A DNA stretch of 64,000 bases, taken from assembly GCA_011316305.1 (NCBI GenBank), contig SAUG01000107.1, positions 1 through 64,000 on the forward strand. The letters are read 5' to 3'. Of this stretch, positions 12,281 to 24,800 are shown one piece after another; position 1 is the stretch's first letter; each line of letters starts with the position of its first letter. The stretch comes from Rusavskia elegans (Eukaryota; Ascomycota; Lecanoromycetes; Teloschistales; Teloschistaceae). A program made the position numbers and the translations under genes. The notes beneath the pieces were generated by a model that saw nothing but the letters and a program-made list of their open reading frames with translations, made no database searches and was not told where the DNA came from.

Positions 12281-15200
12281 CTAGTTTTTTACTAGAAATT
12301 AGATATATAAAATCTATAAGCTATCTAATTAAAAGTTTAATTTTATTATAAATATATATTTTAGAATTTATATCGATTTATATTAAAAGATACCGACTTA
12401 GAATTTTAGTTCTATATACGGTCTCTAGTACTAGAATAATAATCTCGTTAATTTAAATCTTTTAAAATAGATAGCTAATATATATAGAATCTTTATTAAA
12501 ATATTTTCTACTTTTATAAAAATACCGGAATATCGGTATTTTAGAAAGAAATATATAGTTATTATATCTATAATCTATATTATTAATGTTATTTCTAAAT
12601 CGAAAGTATTTATAAAAATTTAATTAGATTGTATTATTAATAATATTTTAATTCTAGATAATATATTAATTATAAAACAGAATCGGAATAAAATTAAAAA
12701 GCGATTTATAAACCGAAAGACTTTTAAAATAGATAATAAAACTATTAATATTCTATTTTTATATAATATAGATATATTTATTTTAAAAAGATTCTAGATA
12801 TCTATATTATAATATTTTAAAACCGAAATAAAATAGTTTAGATATACTAGTTAAAAAAGCTTTCTATCTAATATCGCGGAAGTTATAATATTTTTTAAAA
12901 CGGTTAAATAGTTTAAAATAATAGAAAAGAAAAAAAAACCTTTAAAAATATACTATTAAAAAAAGAATTTAATACTTTTTATATTTCGGTTAATTTATAA
13001 AAAGAAATATTTCTATTTTATAGACGGTATAATACTATTTCGAATTAGATATTATTTAAAAATAAAGGAATATTATTATCTACTATAATAATAGATATAA
13101 CGAATAGTCTTTTTTAGTATTTTATTAGTCTTAAGGAAGCGGTAATATATTTTTTAAATAAAAAGAAATAGTATATCGGAAATTTAAAAAATAGCTAAAT
13201 CGACTAGAGGAAATTTATTAATTAAATTTACTAAACTTTTACTAGCGTCTAGTAATTTATAAAAAAAAAAACTAATATCCGAACTATTATAATATAATAA
13301 TATAGAAATATTATTTTTATATAATAAACTGAATCGGAAAATTAGCTAAGAAAATTTATAATCGGAAAAAAATTTAATCGCGGTTTTTTTAATAGAACTA
13401 TCCGGTAATCTTTTTTATAGAGGAATTATAACTAATTAAAACCGTACTAGATTTAGATTTTAAAAATTTTAAAATTGATTTTCTAAAATTTACTATCTAA
13501 AAAAGTTAATAGTAATTAGAAAGAATCTATTAAAAAAAAATAAAAAAAACTAAAATTTTTTAGAATTTTAGATATTTTAATTATCTTATTTTATAGTTTT
13601 AATAATCGGTTTAAAGAAAAATAATAGAATCGTTATTATAATCTTTTATTAAATCGCCGATATTAATAATAATAGTCTATTATTTCTATCCGGGAAAAAG
13701 ATAAAATTTTTATTAAATTAATTCTAAATTTTTATTAAAAATATAGTAAAAAATAAGTACCGGGTTTAATTCTATAAAGTAGATAGAATTCGAGATAAAA
13801 GATCTACTAAATATTAATATTTTCTTTTTTATCTAAAAATCGTCTATATTTATTAGCTAATAAATTTAAAGAGAATATATTAACTGGATATCTAGATAAT
13901 ATTAATATTAGAAGATTAAAAAGAATCTACTATAAATACTATATATTAAATAAAACTCTATATTAATTTAACGCGAATAGATAATATAATTAATAAATAT
14001 TTTGAAAAAAAATATATAATAAATAATAGTTCTAGAAAAAAATATAATATAATTAATCTAAATATAATATTAGAAGAAACGGCAATTTAATAAACTATAT
14101 AAATTTAATAATATTATTTATTTATATTTTTATATTTTTACTAAAAGTCGAAAATAATAAAAATAGATATTTTTTTTTATCCGCTATAAAAATTAAAGCG
14201 AAATCGATAAAAAAAAATTAAAATATAACTAGATATAAATATAACTAACATCTAGAAAAAGATAAAATTTTAAAAATATAAATAATAAAAAGAAAAAAAG
14301 ATAAAAAATATCTAAATTCGGCTAGTAGAAATTCTTTATTAGAATTAAATATAAATCTAAATTAACGGTAAAAAATAAAATAAAGGATATTAGAAAGCTA
14401 ATAGAATTTAATCTTTAGAATTAAATAAAGATTATAATAGTAAATAGACGTTTAAAACTAAAGATTAAAATCTGTTAGTAGATAAAATATAGATTAAAAA
14501 TACGGACTAATAATAAATACGAAGTTTAAAACTAAAAACCGGATATTTAATAACGAAAACTAGTAATATTATTTCTATAATAAAAACAATACAAATTTAA
14601 TAATATTAAATTTTATATAAGGCGATTCTATATATATTATAATTGAAAGCTTTTTAATTAGATATAGTTTAAAGGTAGAAGGTATATATAGTTAGAACCG
14701 GTCGTAAAATCGAATATTTATTAATTTTAACTATATTCTACGTGTTTGCCCATTTTATATTATCTTTTTTCCTACTACAATTAGGTTAGTAGTAAAAAAT
14801 AAAATAAAGCGTATTAGAAAGCTAATAGAATTTAATCTTTAGAATTAAATAAGTGTTATAATAGTAAAAAGACGCTTAAAGCTAAAGATTAAAATCTATT
14901 AGTAGATAAAATATAGGCTATAAATACGGACTAATAATAACTACGAATATTAAAACTAAAAACCGAATTTTTAATAACGAAAACTAGTAATATTAATTCT
15001 ATAGCGAAAATAATAGAAATTTAAAAGTATCAAATTTTATATAAAGCGATTCTATATATATTAAAAGTTAAAAGCTTTTTAATTAGATATAGTCTGAAGA
15101 TAGAAGATATATATAATTGAAACCGGTCGCGAAATCGAATATTTATTGATTTTGACTATATTTTACGTATTTATCTATCTACTTTATATTATATTTTTTT

Positions 15201-16394
15201 TATTAGAATATCTATCAATATATAATTTCTATAAACTCCGGAATTATATTAACGCGGCGATAAATAATAAAGCTTTTAAAATCTACTAGTTTATATCCGG
15301 AATAAAAACTTTTAATAAAATATAATTTTTATATATCGTAGATTTTTTTATAGATTACCGCAGCCTTCTAGTAGTAATTATATCGATTACTAGCTATATT
15401 ACGATTTTTACTACGCTTTTTAATTATATCTAATTTAGTATAGACGAGATATATTTTAATAATTTCTTATTTACTAATAGAATCTTTCTTCGTATTTATT
15501 TTTTATACTATATAGCTTTATCCTTTAGCGAAAATATTAACGGTGGTAATAAAATCGTCGAATATTTTATATCTTATATCGATAGAAAGAGATAGAAACT
15601 ATATTTAAAAAGCTATAATAGCGATAGAAATAGTAGAAATTAATATTAAAGAAAAAGAAGTTTAGAATAATTATTTATTATCTTTAACGCGAGACAATAG
15701 AATCTATTAATACTAAAGGTTAGTTCAAGATAATAATATATTATAAATAGTAGACTCGGTCACTCTATATCTAAAAGAGTAATACTAAGATTATAGTATT
15801 TTTTAGTTAATAATTCAGGCTAATAGAAAAGATTTAGGCCGATAGAAATAATAGAAAACGATATTAAAGGAAAGGGATCTTTATTATATTAATTAAATTA
15901 AGTTTTAACAACTAAAAACGTATATAGTACTAGATAATATATACGCTAAAAGTTTACTCTATAGATTAGTATTTTCTGATTAGTTAATGCGGATAATCTA
16001 TACTATATTAGATAATAGTATTTTTTAGTGATAATAGTAGTATTTTTTAGTATTTTCTATAGTGTTTTTTAGTGATAGTATAATACTTCTCGATTACGAT
16101 CTTAATTTTATTAAAGATATTTTTAGATATATTTTCTAATCTAGTTATATAATCTTTTTATAATTTTATTTTTCTTTTTTCTATTTACGAAAGCTATCGT
16201 TTTATAATCTCTAATTTTAATTTTATAAACTATTATAAAAGGCTTTTTAGTTTTATATAATTTAAATTCTAATATTGGTTTTTTTTTTCGCTTTTTTTAG
16301 TTTTATAGAATATTATCCTAATTTATTTTTATCCGATTAATAGATAAAGTAATTATCGTTATAGTAGATTATCTAGTTCTTAGTTATATATTCT
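12281..16394. repeat. RIPed AT-rich DNA, unidentified
   Basis: Very AT-rich sequence with stops in every frame. CpA is rare but less depleted than in the first 12 kb. Apart from the direct duplication at 14368-15198 no element boundary could be drawn, and no protein family was recognised when reading through stops. Confidence 0.7.
14368..15198 (+). repeat. Direct duplication of a ~408-bp unit
   Basis: Two head-to-tail copies (14368-14775 and 14792-15198) start with gtaaaaaataaaataaag and end near ttttacgt followed by an AT-rich tail. A 16-bp linker separates them. Differences are mainly transitions consistent with RIP. The spacing is too short for LTRs of one element, so a tandem duplication is the simplest reading. 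Confidence 0.75.
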
Positions 16395-16925
16395 CTAGTA
16401 TTATAGGGCTACCTGAAGGTCTTGGTATTTCCAAGAGTTAGTTAGACTTATTAGTATATCTATAAACGGAGGTATAACGGGTAATTACTTCAAGTTAATA
16501 TAAGAACAAGTCAGTTTAATTACTAGAGCAGTATATAGCGATAACTAATAAATTAAATACAAGCTATAAAGGCGTCGAGTTCGGGATCTATATAGATAAT
16601 AAAATCCTCCTTTCCTTAGGTACCTTACTCGCTGAGATAACTGAGATATCCTTCCTCAGGTACCTTACTCGCTGAGATAACTAAGATACCTTCCTCAGGT
16701 GTCTTACTCGCTGAGATAACTAAGATGCCTTCCTCAGGTATCTTACTCGCTAAGATAACTGAGATACCTTCCTCAGGTATCTTACTCGCTAAAATAACTG
16801 AAACAACAATGCCAAGTCCTTCCTACCTATCTAGGTATAATAAGGAGTTCCGGTACTGTATTGAGCACTACTGCGTTCCCGAAGTCACGCCGCGCGTGCT
16901 CATAACATCTAGTTTTTTCTCCGGA
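16395..16925 (-). repeat. Gypsy-element fragment largely spared by RIP
   Basis: The reverse complement matches 8130-8592, which lies just upstream of the gypsy 3' LTR. Unlike that copy it retains many CpA/TpG dinucleotides (for example actgagata, cttcctcagg and the stretch to 16920), although it sits between heavily RIPed sequences. The left edge begins with the same block as 8540-8592 and the right edge abuts the truncated gag element. Confidence 0.8.
16610..16805. repeat. 39-bp minisatellite, 5 copies, not RIPed
   Basis: Five near-identical units follow the pattern ccttcctcaggtaccttact followed by cgctgagataactgagata, starting near 16610, 16650, 16689, 16728 and 16767. They differ at only a few sites. 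The homologous array at 8221-8385 shows the same unit converted by C-to-T and G-to-A changes. A short open frame across the array (16725-16928) is a product of the repeat period, not a gene. Confidence 0.85.
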
Positions 16926-16929
16926 TAAT

Positions 16930-18143
16930 TTTTCTATTATTTTAAACTAATATTTAATCGTTTTTATTACTTTTTTAGTTGGGTAATTTCTTTTAAAATA
17001 TCCTACCTTTCTATATAAATAATAAACTTTAGTTCGTAATCTTTTAATTTTAGTAGTATTAAATTTTATCGAATTTCTTTTAGATTATCTTTTAGCGGGT
17101 TCTATTTTACTATATATCTATTTATAATATATTTTTTATACAATTTAATATTTATTTTTTTTACTAGTTTAATTAGATCCGCTAGTAAATTTTGTTTTTC
17201 GATTACTACTATAGTTTTTTAAATTCTATTATTATATCTTTTAAAAAAATAAACTTTGAAAACAAAATTTTTTTAGTATATTTTATAAACTATTATCGTA
17301 AACTAAATAATATAAATAGCTATCGACTTCTACTATTTTAGAACTATTAGTTTTTTTATTATTATTCTATTTCTATTATTATTTTCGAAGATTTTTTTAA
17401 TAGTAGTAATTAGATTATCGAAATTATAAAATATATAAAATATTTCATTTTCTTTCTAATTTTTTTGATTATTAAAATAATTATTTATACGGGATTATAT
17501 TTAATTAAAGGCTATATCTTATAAATAAATTATAACAAATAAACTTTTAATTACTTTATTTGGAAACTGGTTTATATATAGTATAAAATGGATATTTATC
17601 TAGATAAACTAAAGTTTGAAAGATTTTTTATCTTTTTTATAGATATTTAACGTTACTATTTTAATAGTATTATTTTTATTTATAAAACGAGATAATAAAT
17701 TCAATATAGTAAATTATTAAAATATAATATTTCTATAGATTAAAAAACGTTATATTCGAATCTAGCTATAGCTATAGATATAGTTTAAATTATTAAATAA
17801 TAAAGGAAATCTTGTATAGATTATTATAACTAGATCCGAATTGCTATAAAAGTAAAATTATATTATTACAAGGTATTTTTATTATAAAAATAATTAAAAA
17901 GAAAATATTTAAATGTGTTTAATAATTATCTTAATAACTAGTAAAAGAAGTTATCTAGAAGAAATAAAGAGCGATATATATAGTAAAAATAGTCGATAGT
18001 ACCAATAGATAGCCGTCCGCTAAAAGTTCCCGTTATAAAGGTCGGCTATAGCGGCTATAGACGGCTATAGACGGCTATAGATAATTAGTTTCGTTTAACT
18101 AGCTAATTTTCCAAAATATTTCTATAGAATCGTAGACGTAATA
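16930..18143 (-). mobile_element. Truncated inverted copy of the short LTR element
   Basis: The LTR occupies 17723-18143 on the minus strand and matches the 408-bp LTRs along its full length (421 bp here). Going left, the internal region shows the same gag reading, including the RIPed zinc knuckle YYLYRKVGYFKRNY (about 16981-17030) and a block equivalent to 9640-9780. It stops near 16930, where the unrelated gypsy fragment begins, so the 3' half and second LTR are missing. Confidence 0.8.
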
Positions 18144-18149
18144 TATTAA

Positions 18150-18830
18150 ACCTCTGCAATATATCGCTTGCATTTTTGCTGATATTAATCCGCTTTTAAT
18201 ATTATCGGCAAATTTAATTGGAATTACTAGCGCGCGATATTAAAATCCTGCGTATAAAATCCGAAGATTATAATATTACTTTTAATACGGTATATCTACT
18301 GTTCGCTATATAGTTCGAAGTAGATAATAGTAAAAAGATAAAAATTATTAGCGAAATATTACGATATTCTATTTTTCTAATCGAAGATTATAGCTGCCGA
18401 ATTTATATTAGAAGCTGTTAGAAAAAACGTTACTATAAATTATAAAACTCGTATATATCTAGAGTTTTAAAAGATCTAATTTAGATATATACGCGGGATT
18501 TATAATAATAGTAGATATCGAAAAGTTATATAGCGTTAAAGAGTTATAAGATTTATATATAAGTTTAGGAAAGCTCGCGTAAAACTCTGATTGATCAGGT
18601 TTATATAATCTGGTATAATCAGTTGTTTAACGGAAAAAAGTAGAGAAAGCCGCAGCCCGCCCGACGATAGGTAGATGAAATTTTTTGGCATATGCGGCAT
18701 CTGCTGCGCCTGCACCTAAAAGGGTTTTGCTGATGTTATTATACCAGTTGCTCTGCCATTCGTTTAAATCCGGCGAACTGCAGCTCGAGTCGTACAACGC
18801 TTGATCTTTTTTGGTCAGTCCCAATGCAGA
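18150..18830. other. Transition from RIPed to unique DNA; gene remnant on minus strand
   Basis: Between the truncated LTR element and the HET gene the RIP signature fades, with CpA reappearing after about 18580. A 65-codon open stretch on the minus strand (18627-18824) reads like real protein and may be the end of a gene whose upstream part was lost or RIPed, but I recognise no family. It overlaps the promoter of the HET gene. Confidence 0.4.
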
Positions 18831-18974
18831 TCAGACCATCTACAAAGATCGTATGTCAGCCTCGTTGTTAAGACGGTCCGCTCGGGTAAGACTACGTTTT
18901 TCAACTTCACGGCATTTCCTTGCAACCGGCATTTTTGTCTTCATTGGATTCTGCGAGAAGGCTGTCAATTGACA

Positions 18975-21009
18975 ATGGAGTATAGGCCTCTGGACCGAGA
19001 AAATGATGAGATAAGACTTCTGAGTATCCTCCAAAGTACTCACGATGGACAGCGACCAGGATTTTTGCGAGATGAAGAGGCAAGCGATCCGCAAGACCTG
19101 ATCGAATGCCAGCTTCATCACTATACTTTTCAAGGGCCGCAGCCAGCGGAGACGTCAAATGAACTACTTTACCATATTGAGCAGCCTGCGCTCGATTGGA
19201 ATTGCGAGTACGATTCGTCAAGCTTCGAACGTCCAACCACGTGGCGCTACTTGTGGGGCGACTACGTAGCCCTGTCCTACGCATGGGCTGACCCCAGCGA
19301 AACAGGATATATCCTTCTCAATGGCAATCGGATGAAAGTAGGAAGAAATCTGGAGTCAGCTCTTCGTGTTCTACGCGATAAACAGCCCATGAGGACTGGA
19401 TGCAAAGTATGGATCGACGCGCTGTCGATAAATCAGCAGGATGTCGGTGAACGTGAACAGGAAGTGAAACGTATGTATCGCATTTACAAAGGCGCGTGTG
19501 CTGTGATAGTCTGGCTTGGATCGGAACCCGAAGAGAGCAATAAAGCGATGGAATTAATCCGTGTCTTGTCGCAGGCATGTGAAAGTGGTAAAGACCGGGT
19601 GCTAGGAGATTCATTGCGCGAGCATCCGGACCTTCTGGGTAAAGGCTCGTGGCGAGCTTTGAGTCAACTTTTGAGTAGGCCTTACTGGAATCGTTTGTGG
19701 ATTCTACAGGAAGTTGCACTTGGAAAACATCAAACTGCCATTCTGTGCGGGCACGCGGCCGTTACTTGGCAACAACTGTTTAGTGCAGTATACACGTTCG
19801 GTACTTATAACATTGATGTGATGTTCTCTTTAGTCGAGCGCGAGACCAAGGAGGCGGGCATCACGACTTCTGGTCTGAATCGAAACAGGATCATACATCT
19901 CAACGACGAGCAATATGTTCAGAATGGAGGGGCTGAACCGCAAGTCATGTGTATGCTGGACCTAGGTCGCAAGTCTCTCTCAACCGATTCAAGAGACAAA
20001 GTCCATGGTTTACTAGGTATGATGAAGGAGTCCGTTGTTTCCCGGATCAAAGTTGACTACAATGCCGATCTGGCCGAAGTCTTCACGGAATTTGCGAGAG
20101 CATTTATATCTGCTGGTAGGTAAACCTTGATCTACTTTCTAGAAACATCCCAAGGATTGACAGTACGAAGATAACAGCCTCGAAATTCTCGAACAATGTA
20201 CTTGGCACGAGAGACATATGCCTTCGTGGGTACCGGACTGGACGGATATGGATCACTATCGCCTTTACAGCGGTCGATCCAACTATTACGCCACAAAATC
20301 CCTGGCCGCCCACTACCGGTTTTCAGTCAATCAATACCAAGCTATGTCGCTTTATGCAAGAGCCGTGAGGATTGATAGAATTGATGGGCTTGGTCGGAGC
20401 TATTACGAGCAACAACCTAGCAGTACAAAGCCAACAGATGGAATCACTCAATCAACGGGAGTCCTCAACGGTTACTCTTCGGACGTAGGCCTTCGAGAAG
20501 CTGTCTGGCGTACGTTCGTAGGCAATCGCACGCCGACAGGTAAACCTGTTTCTCAAGATTATCACCTCCTGCTTAGCTGCGTTCCGGAAGCGGGGGAAAA
20601 AGCAGAAAGGAGCTGGAGAGGTCTGAAAGCTTTCAGCCGCCTCGTCAACCAAAATTCTGATTTCTGCGTCGCTGGGAAAAGGCTTCGTTCTTTCTTTCCA
20701 AGCGATCGTACTGTCGTCGACAATCCCAGAGCCGCACGAGACCCTATGGAACAGATGTTTCGGTATCTAAGGACGCGACGGTTGATAACTACAGCGACTG
20801 GGTTGCTTGGTATTGCGCCTCATAAGTCGCAGCGAGGGGATTGCATTTTCATAATTCTAGGTTGCAATGTCCCACTCGTATTGCGACCGTTGGGTGGGCA
20901 GTATTACAAGGTGGTCGGCGGCTGTTATTTGCACGGATTCATGGAAGGGGAAGCAGTGAATGCTTTATCTTTCGGTGTACTCCACACTGAAGAGATCATA
21001 CTGATCTAG
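18975..21009 (+). CDS. HET-domain (heterokaryon incompatibility) protein
   Basis: Two exons are likely, 18975-20119 and 20178-21009, giving about 658 aa. The intron (GTAAAC to AACAG, 58 bp) restores the frame into LEILEQ..PSWVPDW; GTAGGT at 20116 with an AG at 20170 is an alternative. The HET domain spans roughly residues 97-250: YVALSYAWA, WIDALSINQ, then RMYRIYKGACAVIVWLG and WNRLWILQE. I chose the ATG at 18975 because the upstream in-frame extension (from 18801) lacks family resemblance. HET proteins trigger cell death when incompatible strains fuse, usually with another partner gene. It is the first intact gene after the RIPed block, only about 350 bp beyond it. No N-terminal sensor domain is visible. 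Confidence 0.9.
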
Positions 21010-21135
21010 TCTCCCCTACTCACTTTGTTTTACCATTTGAGTAGATGCCGTTTTGTCTCACCTCTCCAATTAAGACACTGTATTGAGAGGTCGGCGTGAT
21101 TAGCGCTTTTTTTAGTAACGCGACACGCTGGTATA

Positions 21136-21661
21136 CAACAGAGTTTTCGGAAAGTTAATTGCAAGCCCAGCCGTTTTGGTGGGGCCCCTACCAAAAATCG
21201 ATTTAAATCTATAGTATTTTACTCAAATAAATACGATCGTAATAAATCGAAATTTATAGATAAAGAGGTTTTACTAGATTTTATTAGGTCTACTAGCTTT
21301 TAACTTTTTTAGAGTCGATTTAGTTAGTATTTTAAGGGGTTTAAAATAAGGTATTCGAGATCTTAGAAGTAAAAGGAGGTTATCTACCCGTTATCTACCC
21401 GTTTACCCGCTAAATCCTAGACTCGCGTTAAATCCTTCCCTCTATACCGCGATCTTTCTATTTAATAGACCTCTAATTATCTAGTTCTTTTTAAAAGGAT
21501 ATAGATATTTAATAGAAGATATTTTATTAAAATTAATAAAGATTTCTACGTTCGTAGCGTTAAGTAATTAACGTGTACTCTAAGCTTACTCTAGGCGCTA
21601 AATACGCCTAAAACTGCCGCAAACGGCTAGGCTTGCAATTAACTTTCCGAAAACTCTGTTG
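21136..21661. mobile_element. MITE copy 1 (526 bp, TA target site)
   Basis: The element has about 40-bp perfect or near-perfect terminal inverted repeats (CAACAGAGTTTTCGGAAAGT at the left, its complement at the right) and is flanked by TA on both sides (21134-21135, 21662-21663), the duplication typical of Tc1/mariner-type elements. There is no coding capacity. The interior is AT-rich with RIP-like composition, whereas the inverted repeats still contain CpA. A second copy is at 50791-51303. Confidence 0.9.
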
Positions 21662-21885
21662 TAAAGTTTCAAATCCGCACATGGGGGGGCTGTCTGGGGA
21701 GGGAGACCCGAAATCTAGAGAGACATATTTCAAGTTCGAAACAGCAAATCAGGCGTAAATTAAAACTTCTCGAGTATCGAACTGTTGTTGGATAAAGATA
21801 CTTCAATCGAATACCACCGTTGACTATGAAAGTGACATAACCTTCGGGCTCACTGCGCCACATGTCAAAATCAGTGTTTCTTTTC

Positions 21886-24800
21886 TTACGATATCCACTT
21901 TACATGCTCTAGTCCGCTTCTTTCTGCAACCACTCTTCCCAACGTAGCAAGCGTGCTCGCTCCCTGTATCTCGAAAACGGCAACCTCGGCCCTCAACTCC
22001 TTTTTGATCCAGTTCCTCAGTTCGACTGCTAACAACGAATCGATACCATAGCTTTGGATGCGCCGATTGATATCGACCTGCTCAATGGAGGGCGGAATAT
22101 TTGGTACGGTCTTCGCCATCTTCCTGACCACAGCTTTGATTACCACCGTCGCAGCTTCGGGAAAGGAAGTGGCATCTGAGAATAAGATACGGAAGTAGCG
22201 ATCGTCGTTTTCGGCTCCAGTATCGTCTGAACCAGCAGAATGGCTTTGATACACCAGGTGACGGAACAACGGATGTCGGGCTAAGTTGATACCATGGAGT
22301 CCGCCGTCCGTAGCGCTACGAACGCCGACACCTATAGCCATTTGACTCTCAGTTGCCGTTGGAATCCGCGACTCAGTATCGCAGTAGTAATCCAGAATGC
22401 CAAAGTATCTAGTTCTGGCAATTGGTTGCAGCGTCCCGTAAGTCAGAACTCGTTGGAGCGATTCCGGGTTCTCGGCCAGAATCCCATCGTCGATCATGGC
22501 GCCCAAGTTCAACGAGACGGTTTTGTCGCCACAGGCTGCCATGCGCCAACGCGCAAAGGCATCTTCATAGGTATTACCAGCATTATAATTTGCTTGGCCA
22601 CGTAACCCTACGAGGCCGGACGCGGAGCTTAAAAGGATGAAGAAATCCATACCGCTGGGGAGTATCGTGTGCAGGTTGAAGGACCCGATTGTCTTGCAGG
22701 TGACGCCGGCCTGCCAATCGCCAAAGGTCATGTCTTGGAATAGAACATCCTGTTTGCGCTTGTCAGCAGTGTGCTTGAATACATTTCAACATTACCAGGT
22801 TCGACGCACCCTTGCAACCATTGATGCTTGTATACAGCCCTTGACTGGCGGCATAGCATGAGTGATGCTTCCAAGGACTCGGTACATCACTTCGATGTTG
22901 GTAATATCACAAGCAGGCGCTTCTACACGAACGCCCTTACTCGTTAGCTCCTCAATAAGTACCTTGTCTTTGCCACCCTTTACGCCAGAGCGAGAGAGCA
23001 GGATCAGATTCCGAGCATTGCGGGCCACCATCCATCGAGCTGTGCTACGGCCCAAGCCTCCGAGTCCTCCTGCAATCACATAAGTAGCATTAGGATCAAG
23101 GTTCATTCCCGTGGTACTGTGAAGGGTCGTCTGGCCGAGTGTTTGAGTCAGCACGATGATTATCAAGAAGAAAAGAGTGGAACCGTGGATATCCTACCGG
23201 TATCTGAGCATCCTGTGAGACTGCCAGCACGAACTTTCCTGCATGTCGACCACTGGACATAAGGCGAAAGACTTCTCGACAATCGGAAATGCTGTAAACA
23301 TGCAGAGGCCGCTGGATATGAAGCTGCTTCTTTGCAAACATGTCCATCAGCATCTTGAGATCTTCGTTCGCTTCCAATGGCCGTTCCTTGGCAAATGTAG
23401 CCATATCGAAACCTATGAAAGCGGCGTTCTTGGCAAATGCAGACATTGGTAGATTGGAGTTGGCAGCGATGTCCTTCTTACCGATCTCGACGAAGCGGCC
23501 ATAGGACGCAATACATTCCCACGAAGCCACCATAGCTTCACCAGCTAAAGAGTTGATCACAACGTCGACACCTCGGCCTTTGGTTACACGCTTGACGCCG
23601 TCCGCAAAGCTCAAATTGCGACTGTCGAATACATGCTCTTCCGAAATGCCGTATTCAGCTATAAGCAGCTGTTTCTTGTCCGATGAGCCAACAGTGACAA
23701 GCACCGTGGCATTGAACATCCGAGCGATCTGAATGCAGGCCTGCCCCGTTCCGCCCGCACCAGCGTGGATTAGAATGGTCTCTCCAGCTCGCAACCTCGC
23801 CACACGGCAAATGACCACCCAAGCGGTGCTGAACTGGGCTGGTATGGCTGCGGCTTCGGTAAAAGGCATGCCTTTAGGGATCTTGACTGTTGCCGAGCTC
23901 AACCCCCTTGCAAACGTTTTGAAGCACCCCTGAGTAGCCATCACTACATGGTCCCCCAGCGTCAGAGCTGTTCCTGGGTCAACTCGAGTCACTGTGCCGG
24001 CGCATTCTAAGCCAAGGTTGGAGCTTGAAATTTGGGCAAGAGCAACTAGAGTGTCTTTGAAGTTCATCCCTATTGCCTCGGTCCGAATCTCGACTTCGCC
24101 CTCAACAAGTGGTTTGGGGAACTCTTTGTCTTCGACAAAATGCAGTGTGTCCAAAAGTCCGGGCGAGCCGACAGTAAGCATGACTGGTGGTGCAGTCTGT
24201 ACTGTTCTGAGGCTCGAACGCTGCGGCAGTGATCTAGCGTGCAGCTCCCAGCCAAGTTCATTGCGGTGGACAAGTCGTGGGATGTAAAGCACTCCGTCAA
24301 TTTCAAAGTATTCGGGTTCATCTTTACCGGCGTCGGGATCCGGACTGAAGTGATTTTTGTCCAGTACTCTCGTGAGTAGCTGTAGCTGTCGGTCCGTGAT
24401 ATGCCTTTGAGATTCGAGGAACACGGTCGTAAATCTGTAGTCATCGCGCTCATTACGCAAGACACGAGCCAAACCATCTACAATCGCAAGCTCGGGCTTT
24501 CGTGGCTGTCCTGGCTCCGAGGTGCCGACCCAGACTATGTCGGAGGCAGACACAAGAAGGGATTGAAGCAAGGGGTAAGTGGTTTCGGACATGTGGTACA
24601 GGAATGGCTGACCGAACTCAAGCAGGACAACAAATACAATATCATCCTTAACCTGCGTACCGGCAGCTTGGTCAAGACTGAGGACATCGATGCGACGATC
24701 CGCATATCTCTCCAGAAAGCCTTCAGCGATTCGTTTCGCAAGTCGGATTTGAGGATCGGAGGCACGATTGATGATAAGTACAACCTCTTTTTCTTGCCAA

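Noticed and set aside
16725..16928. 67-aa open frame across the minisatellite
   Set aside because: The 39-bp unit is a multiple of three, so any frame without stops repeats; the peptide is just the repeat plus a short tail in a transposon fragment.
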